From: Rouxiella sp. S1S-2
GTDB lineage: Bacteria; Pseudomonadota; Gammaproteobacteria; Enterobacterales; Enterobacteriaceae
Direction: 5' to 3'
DNA: 64,000 nucleotides
Assembly (NCBI RefSeq): GCF_009208105.1
Contig: NZ_WFKL01000001.1
Location: forward strand, 248,001 to 312,000
Under the pieces are notes generated by a model. It saw only the letters and a list, made by a program, of their open reading frames with translations. It had not been told where the DNA came from and searched no databases. The position numbers and the translations under genes are program-made. Below, one piece after another: positions 1-12,153 of the stretch (position 1 is its first letter; every line of letters starts with the position of its first letter).

Positions 1-47
1 TGGTTCTGACGATTGTCTATCTGTCGATGGCATCTGAAAAACACTGA
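1..47 (+). CDS. atpB: ATP synthase subunit a, C-terminal end (partial)
   Basis: Only the last 14 complete codons are in the window, read in the frame ending with TGA at 45-47. The translated tail VLTIVYLSMASEKH closely matches the C-terminus I recall for the E. coli Fo subunit a, the membrane subunit that forms the proton half-channels against the c-ring. It lies directly before atpE, as in other enterobacterial atp operons. The rest of the gene is outside the window. Confidence 0.9.
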   Translation, partial: VLTIVYLSMASEKH

Positions 48-79
48 TTTTTCTTTCAACAATACTGCGTTTTAACTGA

Positions 80-351
<272 letters not shown>

Positions 352-402
352 TGAGTTAAACGACCGACATCAACTAATTCACTTTGAAAGAGGCATTGTG
401 CT

Positions 403-873
403 GTGAATCTTAACGCAACAATCCTCGGCCAGGCTATCGCGTTCGTCCTGTTTGTCTGGTTCTGCATGAAGTACGTATGGCCGCCAATTATGGCTGCCAT
501 CGAAAAACGTCAAAAAGAAATTGCTGACGGTTTATCTTCCGCAGAACAAGCCAAAAAAGAGCTGGATTTAGCGCAAGCCGATGCGACCGACCAACTGATT
601 AAAGCCAAAGCGGAAGCTCAGGTGATCATCGAGCAAGCTAACAAGCGTAAAGCTCAAATCATCGATGAAGCTAAAACTGAAGCCGAGCAGGAACGTAACA
701 AGATCGTGACCCAAGCGAAGGCTGAGATCGACGCTGAACGTCAACGTGCTCGTGAAGAGTTACGTAAACAAGTCGGTATTTTGGCCATTGCTGGCGCCGA
801 GAAAATCATCGAACGTTCCGTGGATGAAGCTGCTAATAGCGACATCGTTGATAAACTGGTCGCTGAACTGTAA
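403..873 (+). CDS. atpF: ATP synthase Fo subunit b
   Basis: 156-residue subunit b, the peripheral stalk that holds F1 still against the rotor. One N-terminal membrane helix at about 5-26 is followed by a long charged helical, coiled-coil-forming region rich in Lys, Glu, Ala and Gln. It ends in [13 protein letters not shown], which binds F1/delta. GTG start (E. coli atpF also starts with GTG), with the purine-rich AAAGAGG shortly upstream. Length is identical to the E. coli protein. The next gene, atpH, begins 14 nt after the stop behind a strong AAGGAGG. Confidence 0.98.
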   Translation: MNLNATILGQAIAFVLFVWFCMKYVWPPIMAAIEKRQKEIADGLSSAEQAKKELDLAQADATDQLIKAKAEAQVIIEQANKRKAQIIDEAKTEAEQERNKIVTQAKAEIDAERQRAREELRKQVGILAIAGAEKIIERSVDEAANSDIVDKLVAEL

Positions 874-887
874 GGAGGGAGGGGCTG

Positions 888-1421
888 ATGTCACAATTTA
901 CTACGGTAGCTCGCCCCTACGCCAAAGCAGCTTTTGACTTTGCCGTTGAGCACCAAAGCTTAGACCGCTGGCAGTCCATGCTAGCGTTCACGGCTGAAGT
1001 CACATCCGATGAACATATCAAAGAATTGCTTTCTGGTGCTCTGGCACCTGAAGCACTCTCTGCAACGTTTATCGAGATATGTGGTGAACAACTCGATGAA
1101 GCGGGTCAGAACCTGATTAAGGTTATGGCTGATAACAAACGTTTACGCGTTCTTCCTGAAGTGCTCGAGCAGTTTATTGAACTGCGCGCAGCCTTAGAGG
1201 CGACCGTTGAAGTGGAAGTTACTTCTGCCAACGTTCTGTCTGAAGAACAGCAGGCAAAAATTGCTGCTGCGATGGAAAAACGTTTGTCTCGCAAAGTTAA
1301 GCTGAATTGCAAAATTGACAAGTCTGTTCTTGCCGGTGTCGTAATCCGTGCAGGTGATATGGTGATTGATGGCAGCGTTCGCAGTCGTCTTGAACGCCTG
1401 GCAGACGTCTTGCAGTCTTAA
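888..1421 (+). CDS. atpH: ATP synthase F1 subunit delta
   Basis: 177-residue delta subunit that joins the b-subunit stalk to the top of the alpha3beta3 ring. It has the family start ([19 protein letters not shown]) and the C-terminal pattern [20 protein letters not shown] typical of delta/OSCP proteins. Length matches E. coli. A near-perfect SD (AAGGAGG at 872-878) lies just after the atpF stop. atpA follows after 12 nt, so the two are probably translated together from the operon mRNA. Confidence 0.98.
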   Translation: MSQFTTVARPYAKAAFDFAVEHQSLDRWQSMLAFTAEVTSDEHIKELLSGALAPEALSATFIEICGEQLDEAGQNLIKVMADNKRLRVLPEVLEQFIELRAALEATVEVEVTSANVLSEEQQAKIAAAMEKRLSRKVKLNCKIDKSVLAGVVIRAGDMVIDGSVRSRLERLADVLQS

Positions 1422-1433
1422 GGGGACTGGAGC

Positions 1434-2975
1434 ATGCAACTGAATTCCACCGAAATCAGCGAACTGATAAAGCAGCGCATTGCACAGTTCAATGTAGTGA
1501 GCGAAGCTCACAATGAAGGTACTATCGTTTCCGTTTCTGACGGGATCATCCGCGTGCACGGCCTGGCCGATGTCATGCAGGGCGAAATGATTGCGTTGCC
1601 GGGTAACCGCTTCGCTATCGCCTTGAACCTGGAGCGCGACTCCGTAGGTGCCGTAGTTATGGGCCCTTACGCTGACCTCGCCGAAGGGATGAAAGTAAAA
1701 TGTACTGGCCGTATCCTTGAAGTTCCAGTTGGCCGCGGCCTGCTGGGCCGTGTGGTTAACACACTGGGTGCGCCAATTGATGGTAAAGGTCCGGTAGAAA
1801 ACGACGGCTTCTCTCCAATTGAAGCTATCGCACCGGGCGTTATCGATCGTCAATCCGTTGACGAACCTGTTCAGACTGGCTACAAGTCAGTCGATGCCAT
1901 GATCCCAATCGGTCGTGGTCAGCGTGAACTGGTAATCGGTGACCGTCAAACCGGTAAAACTGCTCTGGCAATTGATGCGATCATCAACCAGCGCGATTCC
2001 GGTATCAAATGTATTTACGTCGCTATCGGTCAGAAAGCTTCCACCGTTTCCAACGTGGTTCGCAAACTGGAAGAGCACGGCGCACTGGCTAACACCATCG
2101 TTGTTGTTGCTACCGCATCTGAATCAGCTGCGCTGCAATACCTGGCACCTTACTCGGGTTGCGCGATGGGTGAATACTTCCGTGACCGCGGTGAAGATGC
2201 CCTGATTGTATACGATGACCTGTCTAAACAGGCCGTTGCATACCGTCAGATCTCCCTGCTGTTGCGTCGTCCGCCAGGCCGTGAAGCTTACCCAGGTGAC
2301 GTGTTCTACCTCCACTCCCGTTTGCTGGAGCGTGCTTCTCGCGTAAGCGCTGCTTACGTTGAAGCATTCACCAACGGTGAAGTGAAAGGTAAAACCGGTT
2401 CTCTGACTGCGCTGCCGATTATCGAAACGCAAGCTGGTGACGTTTCCGCGTTCGTTCCGACCAACGTAATTTCGATTACCGATGGTCAGATCTTCCTGGA
2501 ATCAAGCCTGTTTAACTCCGGTATTCGTCCAGCGGTTAACCCGGGTATTTCGGTATCCCGTGTTGGTGGTGCTGCTCAGACCAAGATCATGAAAAAACTG
2601 TCCGGTGGTATTCGTACCGCTCTGGCACAGTATCGTGAACTTGCTGCGTTCTCCCAGTTTGCATCCGACCTGGATGAAGCTACGCGTAAACAGTTGAACC
2701 ACGGTCAGAAAGTGACCGAGCTGCTGAAACAGAAACAGTACGCACCGATGTCAATCGTTGCACAGTCGCTGATTTTGTTTGCTGCAGAACGTGGTTTCCT
2801 GGAAGACGTCGAGCTGTCCAAAGTGGGTAGCTTCGAAGCTGCGCTGTTGGCTTACGCTGACCGCGAGCACGCTGAGCTGTTGCAACAAATCAACCAAACT
2901 GGTGCGTACGACAAGGAAATCGAGGGTAAATTCCAATCTATCCTTGAGACCTTCAAAGCAACCCAGTCCTGGTAA
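1434..2975 (+). CDS. atpA: ATP synthase F1 subunit alpha
   Basis: 513-residue non-catalytic nucleotide-binding subunit; three copies alternate with beta in the F1 head. The N-terminal beta-barrel occupies about 1-95. The P-loop GDRQTGKT is at 169-176. A central RecA-like domain follows, with the arginine finger in the [18 protein letters not shown] stretch, and then a helical C-terminal domain. Length equals E. coli. The SD is in TTAAGGGGA before the ATG. Nothing unusual. Confidence 0.99.
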   Translation: MQLNSTEISELIKQRIAQFNVVSEAHNEGTIVSVSDGIIRVHGLADVMQGEMIALPGNRFAIALNLERDSVGAVVMGPYADLAEGMKVKCTGRILEVPVGRGLLGRVVNTLGAPIDGKGPVENDGFSPIEAIAPGVIDRQSVDEPVQTGYKSVDAMIPIGRGQRELVIGDRQTGKTALAIDAIINQRDSGIKCIYVAIGQKASTVSNVVRKLEEHGALANTIVVVATASESAALQYLAPYSGCAMGEYFRDRGEDALIVYDDLSKQAVAYRQISLLLRRPPGREAYPGDVFYLHSRLLERASRVSAAYVEAFTNGEVKGKTGSLTALPIIETQAGDVSAFVPTNVISITDGQIFLESSLFNSGIRPAVNPGISVSRVGGAAQTKIMKKLSGGIRTALAQYRELAAFSQFASDLDEATRKQLNHGQKVTELLKQKQYAPMSIVAQSLILFAAERGFLEDVELSKVGSFEAALLAYADREHAELLQQINQTGAYDKEIEGKFQSILETFKATQSW

Positions 2976-3032
2976 TACTGAACCGCCCTACCGCTAACGC
3001 GGCAGGGCGGTTGGTAATGAGGAGAAGCAGAG

Positions 3033-3899
3033 ATGGCCGGCGGAAAAGAGATACGTAGTAAGATCGGCAGCGTGCAAAACACGCAAAAGATCACTAAAGC
3101 GATGGAAATGGTCGCCGCCTCCAAAATGCGTAAAACGCAGGAACGCATGGCGGCCAGCCGTCCTTATGCAGATACCATTCGTAAAGTGATTGGTCACCTT
3201 GCGCAGGGTAATCTGGAATACAAGCACCCATACCTGGACGAGCGTAAAATTAAGCGCGTTGGGTATTTGGTCGTGTCTACCGATCGCGGTCTTTGTGGCG
3301 GCTTGAACACCAACCTGTTCAAAAAACTGCTGACAGAGATTAAAGGTTTGAGCGAGCAAGGCGTCGAGGTTGACTTGGCCCTGATCGGTTCAAAAGCTGC
3401 ATCTTTCTTCGGTTCCGTGGGTGGCAACGTGGTTGCCCAGGTTACTGGCATGGGGGATAACCCTTCCCTGTCAGAACTGATCGGTCCGGTTGCAGTGATG
3501 CTGCAAGCCTTTGACGAAGGTCGTTTAGACAAGCTGTGCATTGTTAGCAATAAATTCGTCAATACCATGTCTCAGGAACCAAGAATCGTGCAGCTGCTGC
3601 CACTTCCGCCTGCGGAAGAAACCGGCGGACTGGCGAACAAGTCCTGGGATTACCTGTATGAGCCAGACCCTAAAGCACTGCTGGATACCCTCCTGCGTCG
3701 CTATGTAGAGTCTCAGGTTTATCAGGGCGTCGTAGAAAACCTGGCCAGCGAACAGGCCGCGCGAATGGTAGCGATGAAAGCCGCCACCGATAACGGCGGC
3801 AGCCTGATCAAAGAGCTGCAGTTGGTATACAACAAGGCTCGTCAGGCCAGCATCACTCAGGAACTCACCGAGATCGTCGGGGGAGCCTCCGCGGTTTAA
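3033..3899 (+). CDS. atpG: ATP synthase F1 subunit gamma
   Basis: 288-residue central shaft subunit that turns inside the alpha3beta3 ring. The N-terminal helix ([19 protein letters not shown]) and the C-terminal helix ([17 protein letters not shown]) form the antiparallel coiled coil, and the middle is a Rossmann-like domain. It is one residue longer than the E. coli protein as I recall it. SD GAGGAG at 3018-3023. The 57-nt gap from atpA holds a GC-rich inverted repeat (accgccctaccgc / gcggcagggcggt), probably an intercistronic mRNA structure. Confidence 0.98.
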   Translation: MAGGKEIRSKIGSVQNTQKITKAMEMVAASKMRKTQERMAASRPYADTIRKVIGHLAQGNLEYKHPYLDERKIKRVGYLVVSTDRGLCGGLNTNLFKKLLTEIKGLSEQGVEVDLALIGSKAASFFGSVGGNVVAQVTGMGDNPSLSELIGPVAVMLQAFDEGRLDKLCIVSNKFVNTMSQEPRIVQLLPLPPAEETGGLANKSWDYLYEPDPKALLDTLLRRYVESQVYQGVVENLASEQAARMVAMKAATDNGGSLIKELQLVYNKARQASITQELTEIVGGASAV

Positions 3900-3904
3900 G
3901 CTAG

Positions 3905-5314
<1,410 letters not shown>

Positions 5315-5366
5315 TGCTCTCCCTTAGGGGATAAAGATCGTTGCAGTATTGAGAGAGGAAGGTGAC

Positions 5367-5792
5367 ATGGCTGAAAAAGCTTACCATCTGGATGTTGTCA
5401 GCGCGGAAAAGAGAATGTTCTCCGGCCTGGTGCAGAAAATCCAGGTGACGGGTAGCGAAGGTGAACTGGGTATTTTCCCTGGTCACGCCCCGCTGCTCAC
5501 CGCCATCAAACCTGGCATGGTGCGCATTGTTAAAGAACACGGCGAAGAAGAGTATATCTATCTCTCCGGAGGCATCCTTGAGGTGCAACCGAACGCAACG
5601 ACCGTGTTAGCTGATACTGCAATCCGTGGAGTAGACCTCGACGAAGCGCGCGCGCTTGAAGCTAAGCGTAAAGCGGAAGACCACATTAATGGTTCTCACG
5701 GCGACGTCGACTATGCTCAGGCGTCTGCTGAACTGGCCAAAGCGCTCGCGAAACTTCGCGTGATCGAATTGACCAGGAAAGCGGGTTACTGA
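5367..5792 (+). CDS. atpC: ATP synthase F1 subunit epsilon
   Basis: 141-residue epsilon subunit that couples the gamma shaft to the c-ring and inhibits ATP hydrolysis through its C-terminal helices. The N-terminal beta-sandwich carries the family motif [19 protein letters not shown]-terminal two-helix domain follows. The frame stays open upstream to a TTG at 5349. I chose ATG 5367 because it has GAGAGGAAGG 8-14 nt upstream and gives the family start [14 protein letters not shown]. Last gene of the atp operon, followed by a strong terminator. Confidence 0.97.
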   Translation: MAEKAYHLDVVSAEKRMFSGLVQKIQVTGSEGELGIFPGHAPLLTAIKPGMVRIVKEHGEEEYIYLSGGILEVQPNATTVLADTAIRGVDLDEARALEAKRKAEDHINGSHGDVDYAQASAELAKALAKLRVIELTRKAGY

Positions 5793-5831
5793 TTGGCAAT
5801 TGCCAGATCAGTGACTAAAGCACTGCCAGTT

Positions 5832-5862
5832 GAAAAAGCGACCTTCGGGTCGCTTTTTTTTT
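5832..5862 (+). terminator. Rho-independent terminator of the atp operon
   Basis: Perfect 6-bp GC stem (gcgacc 5838-5843 / ggtcgc 5848-5853) closed by a stable TTCG tetraloop and followed by nine T residues at 5854-5862. It is preceded by an A-run that extends the stem. The rest of the gap to glmU (5863-6092) holds no gene that I can support; it must contain the glmU promoter and leader. Confidence 0.95.
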
Positions 5863-6092
5863 ACCTTTAAAAAAGCCTGTTTTTCGGCATCTTCGTCATT
5901 CATTTCCCGCCGTTTCAATGGAATACTGTCTACTATTGAAGACAGTTTTAGCGCGTTTCTTTGCGAGTCGCTTACAGAGTGTTCATCCCTTGGCCCGTGC
6001 GGCCTCGGGGTAGTTTTTAATGAAAAATATGTAGTAATCCGACCGGCTAACGGGTTACTTTTGTCAATCAAACTGGATTTGTCAGGTTGCTT

Positions 6093-7466
6093 ATGTCTAA
6101 CAGCGCATTAAGTGTCGTGATCCTTGCCGCAGGCAAGGGCACTCGTATGTATTCCAATCTTCCCAAAGTACTGCATCCGCTTGCCGGAAAAGCGATGGTT
6201 CAGCACGTAATCGATGCGGCCACGCGCGTGGGTGCCAGCAATGTACACCTGGTTTATGGCCACGGCGGTGACTTGCTTAAGCAGAGTCTGGCCACCAGCG
6301 AACTGAACTGGGTGCTGCAGGCAGAACAGTTGGGAACCGGACACGCAATGCAGCAGGCGGCGCCGCATTTCTCTGATGACGAAGACGTGCTGATGCTTTA
6401 CGGTGATGTGCCGTTGATTTCAGTCGAAACATTGCAAAAGCTGCTGGCCGCCAAGCCGGAAGGCGGTATCGGCCTGTTAACGGTTAAGCTCAGTGACCCG
6501 ACCGGCTATGGTCGCATTGTGCGTAACAATGGCGATGTTGTAGGTATCATCGAGCAAAAAGATGCCAACACCGAGCAGCTTAAAATCAATGAAATTAATA
6601 CCGGCATTCTGGTGGCTAACGGCGCTTCGTTTAAGCGTTGGCTGAGCCAGCTCTCGAATAACAATGCGCAGGGTGAATACTACATCACTGATATTATTGC
6701 CATGGCGCACGCGGAAGGTCACAAAATTGCCACCGTGCATCCGGCGCGACTGAGTGAAGTCGAGGGTGTGAACAACCGCCTGCAGCTTTCTCGCCTTGAG
6801 CGCGTTTATCAGCAGGAGCAGGCCGAGCGTTTACTGCTGGCCGGCGTGATGCTGATGGACCCCTGCCGTTTTGACCTGCGCGGTGAGCTCTCGCACGGCA
6901 TCGACGTGAGTATCGACGTCAACGTGGTAATTGAAGGCAAGGTCAGGCTGGGCAACCGCGTAACCCTAGGCGCAGGCTGTATCCTGAAAGACTGCACCAT
7001 CGGCGACGACTGCATTATCAGTCCTTATAGCGTATTTGAAGGCGCGAGCCTGCAGCCAGAGTGCACCGTTGGGCCATTTGCCCGCCTGCGTCCGGGGGCA
7101 GAACTGGGGCAGGGTGCGCACGTTGGTAACTTCGTCGAGCTGAAAAAAGCGCGCCTCGGTGTGGGGTCCAAAGCGGGACACCTCAGCTATCTCGGCGACG
7201 CGGTTATCGGCGATAACGTCAATATTGGCGCAGGCACCATTACCTGCAACTACGACGGCGTGAACAAGTCGCAAACCATTATCGGCGACAACGTGTTTGT
7301 TGGCTCCGACACGCAGCTTATCGCGCCCGTGAGCGTGGGCAATGACGTAACCATCGCCGCAGGCACAACCATTACCCGCGACGTTGCCGCCGGTGGTCTG
7401 GTTATCAGCCGAGTAACCCAGGTACACAAACCGGACTGGAAGCGCCCGGTGAAGAGAAGCACGTAA
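6093..7466 (+). CDS. glmU: Bifunctional UDP-GlcNAc pyrophosphorylase / glucosamine-1-phosphate acetyltransferase
   Basis: 457-residue cytoplasmic enzyme that acetylates glucosamine-1-phosphate and then uridylylates it to UDP-GlcNAc, the precursor of peptidoglycan and LPS. The N-terminal nucleotidyltransferase domain has [11 protein letters not shown] near residue 12. From about residue 250 a left-handed beta-helix of hexapeptide repeats (for example IGDDCI, VGNDVT, IGDNVN) carries the acetyltransferase site. ATG 6093 was chosen over the upstream in-frame TTG 6087 because it gives the usual [16 protein letters not shown] start and length. It is followed by glmS, whose product supplies the precursor. 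Confidence 0.97.
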   Translation: MSNSALSVVILAAGKGTRMYSNLPKVLHPLAGKAMVQHVIDAATRVGASNVHLVYGHGGDLLKQSLATSELNWVLQAEQLGTGHAMQQAAPHFSDDEDVLMLYGDVPLISVETLQKLLAAKPEGGIGLLTVKLSDPTGYGRIVRNNGDVVGIIEQKDANTEQLKINEINTGILVANGASFKRWLSQLSNNNAQGEYYITDIIAMAHAEGHKIATVHPARLSEVEGVNNRLQLSRLERVYQQEQAERLLLAGVMLMDPCRFDLRGELSHGIDVSIDVNVVIEGKVRLGNRVTLGAGCILKDCTIGDDCIISPYSVFEGASLQPECTVGPFARLRPGAELGQGAHVGNFVELKKARLGVGSKAGHLSYLGDAVIGDNVNIGAGTITCNYDGVNKSQTIIGDNVFVGSDTQLIAPVSVGNDVTIAAGTTITRDVAAGGLVISRVTQVHKPDWKRPVKRST

Positions 7467-7692
7467 GTTCTATTAGTAAAACGGGTGCGGCCCAGCGTGC
7501 CCGTTTACATCATGATTTTGATTGTGTTTTGCCCTGGCCTTTATTAGCAAATGGCCAAGGCAAAACATAATAATCCCCTTCTCTACAAGGCTTGGGGAAC
7601 CCGCCCGGCTTGCCTGCAAGACCGACGCGGATATCAATCAGGTTAAGGCATCAAAAAAGCCTGTGAACAGGCTTTCTATAGGAATAAAACCG
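7467..7692 (+). promoter_or_regulatory. Structured glmU-glmS intergenic leader
   Basis: 226 nt with four nested or consecutive hairpins and no gene. These are aaacggg/cccgttt (7479-7485 / 7500-7506); a 7+5-bp imperfect hairpin (7527-7539 / 7553-7565); a cccc..gggg hairpin at about 7574-7596; and a perfect 8-bp hairpin aaagcctg-TGAA-caggcttt (7656-7675) that ends 17 nt before the glmS ATG and lies next to its SD (TAGGAAT). In E. coli the glmUS mRNA is cut near the glmU stop. A hairpin there blocks the glmS ribosome site until the small RNA GlmZ opens it. That the same control operates here is inference from position and structure. Confidence 0.6.
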
Positions 7693-9522
7693 ATGTGTGG
7701 AATTGTTGGCGCAGTAGCGCAACGCGATATTGCTGAAATTCTGTTGGAAGGATTACGCCGTTTGGAATACCGCGGCTATGACTCTGCCGGTCTGGCTGTG
7801 GTCGATAACGAAGGCCACATGGGCCGTCTGCGCCGTGTAGGCAAAGTGCAGATGCTGGCCGATGCGCTGGAGTCTCATCCGCTGCACGGTGGCACCGGTA
7901 TTGCCCACACCCGCTGGGCGACGCACGGCGAACCGTCTGAGGTGAATGCTCACCCGCACGTGTCTGATTATATTGCCGTGGTCCATAACGGCATTATCGA
8001 AAACTTTGAACCGCTGCGCGTTTTGCTGATCGAGCGCGGTTATCGTTTTGAATCACAGACTGATACCGAAGTTATTGCTCACTTGGTGCACTGGGAGCTG
8101 CTTCAGGGCGGAACGCTGCTTGAAGCCGTACTGCGCACTATTCCGCAGCTGCGCGGTGCCTATGGCACCGTAGTGATGGACAAACGCGACCCGTCGGTGC
8201 TGGTGGCTGCGCGTTCCGGCAGTCCGCTGGTCATTGGTCGCGGTGTAGGTGAAAACTTTATCGCCTCCGACCAGCTGGCGCTGCTGCCAGTGACTCGTCG
8301 TTTCATGTTCCTGGAAGAAGGTGACGTAGCGGAAGTTAAACGCCGCGAAGTTAACGTGTTCGATAAAACCGGTAAGCCGGTTGAGCGCGTAGAGATCGAG
8401 TCTAAAGTGCAGTACGACGCCGGTGATAAAGGCGCCTACCGTCACTATATGCAGAAAGAGATCTACGAACAGCCGCAGGCGATTAAAAACACCCTGGAAG
8501 GCCGCTTCGAGCACGGAAAAATCAATCTCAGTGAACTGGGCGCCGACGCCGATGCGCTGCTTGCCAAAGTGCAACACGTACAGATTATTGCCTGTGGCAC
8601 CTCTTATCACTCGGGTATGGTGGCGCGTTACTGGTTCGAAGCGCTGGCCGGTGTGCCGTGCGACGTCGAAATTGCCTCTGAATTCCGTTATCGCAAATCT
8701 GCCGTGCGTCCGGGCAGCCTGATCATTACCCTGTCCCAATCGGGTGAAACTGCGGATACGCTGGCGGCGCTGCGCCTGTCGAAAGAGCTGGGCTATTTAG
8801 GCTCGCTGGCAGTGTGTAACGTGGCCGGCTCTTCGCTGGTGCGTGAATCTGACCTCGCGCTGATGACCAAAGCAGGCACGGAGATTGGCGTGGCCTCAAC
8901 CAAAGCCTTTACCACTCAGTTGACCGTGTTGCTGATGTTGGTGGCACGGGTCGGCCGGTTGAAGGGCATGGACGAGAAGATAGAGCACGACATCGTTCAC
9001 GCGCTTCAGGCACTACCTGCACGCATTGAGCAGATGCTGTCGCTGGATAAAACCATCGAAGCGCTGGCGGAAGGTTTCTCCGATAAACATCATGCGCTGT
9101 TCCTGGGGCGTGGCGATCAGTATCCGATCGCGATGGAAGGTGCGCTGAAGCTTAAAGAAATCTCCTACATTCACGCAGAAGCCTATGCTGCCGGTGAGCT
9201 GAAGCACGGTCCGCTGGCGTTGATTGACGCCGATATGCCGGTGATTGTGGTGGCACCTAACAACGAACTGCTGGAAAAACTGAAATCCAACATCGAAGAA
9301 GTGCGTGCACGCGGCGGTCAGCTTTACGTCTTCGCCGACAGGGATGCCGGTTTCACCGACAGTGACGGCATGAAAATCATTCAGCTGCCGCACGTTGAAG
9401 AGATTGTCGCACCGATTTTCTACACCGTTCCTTTACAGCTGCTGTCGTACCACGTTGCGCTTATCAAAGGCACCGACGTCGATCAGCCGCGTAATCTGGC
9501 GAAATCGGTCACGGTAGAATAA
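7693..9522 (+). CDS. glmS: Glutamine--fructose-6-phosphate aminotransferase (isomerizing)
   Basis: 609-residue enzyme that makes glucosamine-6-phosphate from fructose-6-phosphate and glutamine, the first step of hexosamine synthesis. The N-terminal Ntn glutaminase domain begins MCGIVGAV, and Cys2 becomes the catalytic N-terminal cysteine after Met removal. Two SIS sugar-isomerase domains follow (CGTSYHSG and the [10 protein letters not shown] loop). The protein ends KSVTVE. The frame is open upstream to 7522, but ATG 7693 is forced by the requirement for the catalytic Cys at position 2. Length equals E. coli. Confidence 0.98.
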   Translation: MCGIVGAVAQRDIAEILLEGLRRLEYRGYDSAGLAVVDNEGHMGRLRRVGKVQMLADALESHPLHGGTGIAHTRWATHGEPSEVNAHPHVSDYIAVVHNGIIENFEPLRVLLIERGYRFESQTDTEVIAHLVHWELLQGGTLLEAVLRTIPQLRGAYGTVVMDKRDPSVLVAARSGSPLVIGRGVGENFIASDQLALLPVTRRFMFLEEGDVAEVKRREVNVFDKTGKPVERVEIESKVQYDAGDKGAYRHYMQKEIYEQPQAIKNTLEGRFEHGKINLSELGADADALLAKVQHVQIIACGTSYHSGMVARYWFEALAGVPCDVEIASEFRYRKSAVRPGSLIITLSQSGETADTLAALRLSKELGYLGSLAVCNVAGSSLVRESDLALMTKAGTEIGVASTKAFTTQLTVLLMLVARVGRLKGMDEKIEHDIVHALQALPARIEQMLSLDKTIEALAEGFSDKHHALFLGRGDQYPIAMEGALKLKEISYIHAEAYAAGELKHGPLALIDADMPVIVVAPNNELLEKLKSNIEEVRARGGQLYVFADRDAGFTDSDGMKIIQLPHVEEIVAPIFYTVPLQLLSYHVALIKGTDVDQPRNLAKSVTVE

Positions 9523-9576
9523 TAAGTCCCTGAAGCCAGCTGGCGTTATCGGCTGGCAAAACGGCAAAAAAACTTA

Positions 9577-9620
9577 GGTCCGCGATGCTTTGAAAAAAGT
9601 ATTGTCGGACCTTTTTTATT
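9577..9620 (+). terminator. Terminator after glmS
   Basis: Long imperfect hairpin with outer stem ggtccg (9577-9582) and cggacc (9606-9611), extended inward by wobble pairs to a GAAA-type loop and followed by a TTTTTTATTT run. A second perfect inverted repeat gccagc/gctggc (9535-9540 / 9552-9557) lies just upstream without a T-run. This separates the glm genes from the accessory cassette that follows. Confidence 0.85.
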
Positions 9621-9818
9621 TATTGGGCTTTATCATCAACATATTTAAATAAATATAAATAATCGAAATTAGATTAATACGTTACTTTTTTTTAGTTAAT
9701 ATATTCCTCTTGGTTGGTTTTTTTGTTTTATTTTATTTATTTCAGGGTCCGGCAGGTCTCATTGTTAATGATTAATTAATGGTGAGGGTAAATACATCTT
9801 GTTAAGGATGAATTAACT
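9621..9818 (+). other. AT-rich upstream region of the accessory cassette
   Basis: About 200 nt made largely of A/T runs, unlike the flanking core genes. No gene is visible. It should contain the promoter of the three-gene cassette: several TATAAT-like hexamers can be found, but none is convincingly paired with a -35, so I do not name one. Such AT-rich DNA is a usual target of H-NS silencing (inference). AAGGATG at 9804-9810 is the SD for the first gene. Confidence 0.5.
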
Positions 9819-11102
9819 GTGCACGTTCAAAATAAATATCTCACGTCTCGTTCCAGCGAGCGCGACCCTTTACTTATGGTATTAAAACAAAGCCAGCAGT
9901 ACGATGTGCGTATTGCTCAAGTTGACCAGCGCGAGCTTATCGATATTCACGGCAAAAAACTTTATGACTTCGCTTCATGTAATTATTTGGGCTTTGACTG
10001 TGAGCAAGAACAATTGCTGAGTAAAGGTATTCAGGCAGCAAAAGACTATGGAATGCATACCAGTCGAGCCAGACTGATGGGATATCACGAATTATTCACT
10101 CACGTTGAAAAAAAACTCGCGTCTTTTATAGGCGCTGAAGACACGCTGCTTTTTCCTAATACCACGCTCACCAGTATCGGTATTATTCCTGCACTGATGC
10201 AGAAGGGCGACGTGATTATTCTTGATAAGTCAGCCCACGCTACAATGTATCAGGCAGCACAGATGGCGCGTGATAAAGGGGCTATTTTCAAGAGTTTTCC
10301 GCAGGGTGATATGAGCGCACTTGAGGCTTTGCTTGAAGTGCACCGCGACTGCCCGAGAAAAATGATCTGCGTTGACGGCGTTTACAGCATGACCGGAGAC
10401 TATGCCGATTTTGCTGGTTTGTTGCCTTTGGCCGAAAAGTATGAGGCGCTGCTTTTCGTTGATGATGGCCACGGTTTTGGCTTTATTGGCGAACATCCGG
10501 ACAGTCAACATCCTTATGGCACACGGGGAAATGGCATCATTAATTACTGCGCTGCGTCGTCGAAAAACACCCTATACGTCGCCGGTACGGCAAAAGGCTT
10601 GGCTGCCGGTGCCGCATTTGCTGCCGTCACACCAGAAATGAAAGAGTACCTGATGGCGTACGCCAAGCCGCTGGATTACACCCATCCTTCAACGCCGTTC
10701 TGCCTGGGTGTGCTGGATGCCGCACTGGATCTGCTGCCTAAAATTGGCGACGCCAGACGCGCCGACGTTTACCGCCTTACCTGTTCTTTGGTTAAGGGCC
10801 TGCGTGGTTTGGGTTTCCACGTGATGACGCAAACCTTGTTTCCGATTATTTCTGTGTGGGCCGGAAATACCCTCCAACTAATAAACGCGTCAAAATATCT
10901 TTATCAAAACGGCATTTTCCTGACCGCCTGCCCGTACCCGACGATGCCCAAAGGCAAAGAAGCGCTGCGCATAACCGTAACGGCCTTAAACACCCAGCAG
11001 CAAATTGACCACCTGTTAACTCTATTTACCGATATTAAGCAGCAGTGGCTACGTACGGGTGCCGCCCTAATGCCGGAGGGTATATCACATGCTGGTATGT
11101 GA
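9819..11102 (+). CDS. Alpha-oxoamine synthase-like PLP enzyme
   Basis: 427-residue fold-type I PLP enzyme resembling the family of 2-amino-3-ketobutyrate CoA ligase, BioF, CqsA and serine palmitoyltransferase. These join an acyl thioester to an amino acid with loss of CO2. Visible motifs are FASCNYLGF (51-59), GMHTSRARLMG (78-88), the ring-stacking His in LDKSAHAT (His140), DGVYSMTGD (186-194), VDDGHGFG with Asp215/216 and His218, and the probable PLP lysine Lys259 in AGTAKGLAAG. The last differs from the usual SFSKAxG. GTG start behind AAGGATG. It overlaps the next gene by 14 nt, so the two are coupled. The substrate is unknown; a simple Kbl or BioF role is unlikely given the neighbours. Confidence 0.8.
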   Translation: MHVQNKYLTSRSSERDPLLMVLKQSQQYDVRIAQVDQRELIDIHGKKLYDFASCNYLGFDCEQEQLLSKGIQAAKDYGMHTSRARLMGYHELFTHVEKKLASFIGAEDTLLFPNTTLTSIGIIPALMQKGDVIILDKSAHATMYQAAQMARDKGAIFKSFPQGDMSALEALLEVHRDCPRKMICVDGVYSMTGDYADFAGLLPLAEKYEALLFVDDGHGFGFIGEHPDSQHPYGTRGNGIINYCAASSKNTLYVAGTAKGLAAGAAFAAVTPEMKEYLMAYAKPLDYTHPSTPFCLGVLDAALDLLPKIGDARRADVYRLTCSLVKGLRGLGFHVMTQTLFPIISVWAGNTLQLINASKYLYQNGIFLTACPYPTMPKGKEALRITVTALNTQQQIDHLLTLFTDIKQQWLRTGAALMPEGISHAGM

Positions 11103-12141
11103 TGAGATCGCCGAAGACAACGTGGCGAAATTTTATGGCCAAAACAACGGCTGGCGCATGTTCGATGGCCGGATTTTAACCGCGGAAGTGGCGGCTTTTC
11201 TAGTAGAAGAAAGCCGCTGTATCGCCAACTATCTCGAGAATTCGGCAAACACGCTTAATCAGTTTGTCGAGATTGGCTGCGGTTATGGTCGTTATCTTCA
11301 CGTGGCGCTGAAACACAAGGTGAGCTATCGCGGAGTGGAGCTGGTTCAATGGCTGGCCGAACTGGGTAAAGCTCGAATCAACGCCTGCCCGTTGCCTAAA
11401 AACTGCAGCGCGCAAATAGAACATCTTTCTGCCGAGCATCTTCACTGCCTTTTTCCTAACCCCACTCAGTCCATTGCCGCCAAAAGTTGCGTGTTTTTTC
11501 CGTTTAATTGCTTTGGCAATTTGAGTTCTCCGCTACGCGTGCTGGGGGAACTCAAAGGGCGAAATTCTGAAGTGATTATCTCCGGATTTTCCTGTAGCGA
11601 TAAGGCAACTCAGGCCAGGATTGCCTACTATGCGCGGTGTGGCTGCACAGGGTTAAGCAGTCGACTCAGAGATACTGGCGTAGAAATCTCGTCTGACGAA
11701 TCCCTGCAGTCCCTCGCTTACCAGCCAGAAAAGCTGGAGATGCTGTTGAACGAGTTTGGTTTCAGGTTAACGAAACGTATTTCTCATTCGTTGATTGGCG
11801 AAATATTTTTCTTCTCACCCTTTAAACTAAACCCTGCATTGCCGCTGCCCATGTTGTCTGCTTATCAAGAGCAATTTTTGCTTCAGGGTTTTGTCGAGGA
11901 GGGAAAAAGTCATGCCCTGATGGGGCATATCCAGTCCAACGCTTGGGGAGTGGGAAAAGATGCTGAAGTACTTTCTGTGAAGGTCAATGATATGGGGTGG
12001 AAGGAGGGCAGTCTAGCTTGGCTAACGTCGTCCACCTCTGATGATAAATCACTGTCAAAGATTGCCACGGGGACTATTTCCCGGGTAGTCGCTTCCAGCC
12101 TAACGCCGGGGATCGTCAGTCTTCTGATTAACACTCATTAA
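11089..12141 (+). CDS. Putative SAM-dependent methyltransferase
   Basis: 350-residue protein. The N-terminal half has a Rossmann-type SAM-binding motif I, FVEIGCGYGRYL (59-70), followed by an acidic residue at the end of the next strand (RGVELVQW). The C-terminal 100 residues, after about 245, form a separate beta-rich segment that I do not recognise. The ATG lies inside the end of the preceding gene with a good SD (GGAGGG) upstream, so translation is coupled. The following adenylation gene starts 12 nt after the stop. Methyltransferase fold is well supported by motif I; the acceptor is unknown. Confidence 0.65.
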   Translation: MLVCDEIAEDNVAKFYGQNNGWRMFDGRILTAEVAAFLVEESRCIANYLENSANTLNQFVEIGCGYGRYLHVALKHKVSYRGVELVQWLAELGKARINACPLPKNCSAQIEHLSAEHLHCLFPNPTQSIAAKSCVFFPFNCFGNLSSPLRVLGELKGRNSEVIISGFSCSDKATQARIAYYARCGCTGLSSRLRDTGVEISSDESLQSLAYQPEKLEMLLNEFGFRLTKRISHSLIGEIFFFSPFKLNPALPLPMLSAYQEQFLLQGFVEEGKSHALMGHIQSNAWGVGKDAEVLSVKVNDMGWKEGSLAWLTSSTSDDKSLSKIATGTISRVVASSLTPGIVSLLINTH

Positions 12142-12153
12142 GGGATGAAATAG

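Noticed and set aside
8053-8739. 228-codon minus-strand open frame within glmS
   Set aside because: Shadow frame of a conserved gene with no start signal or domain.
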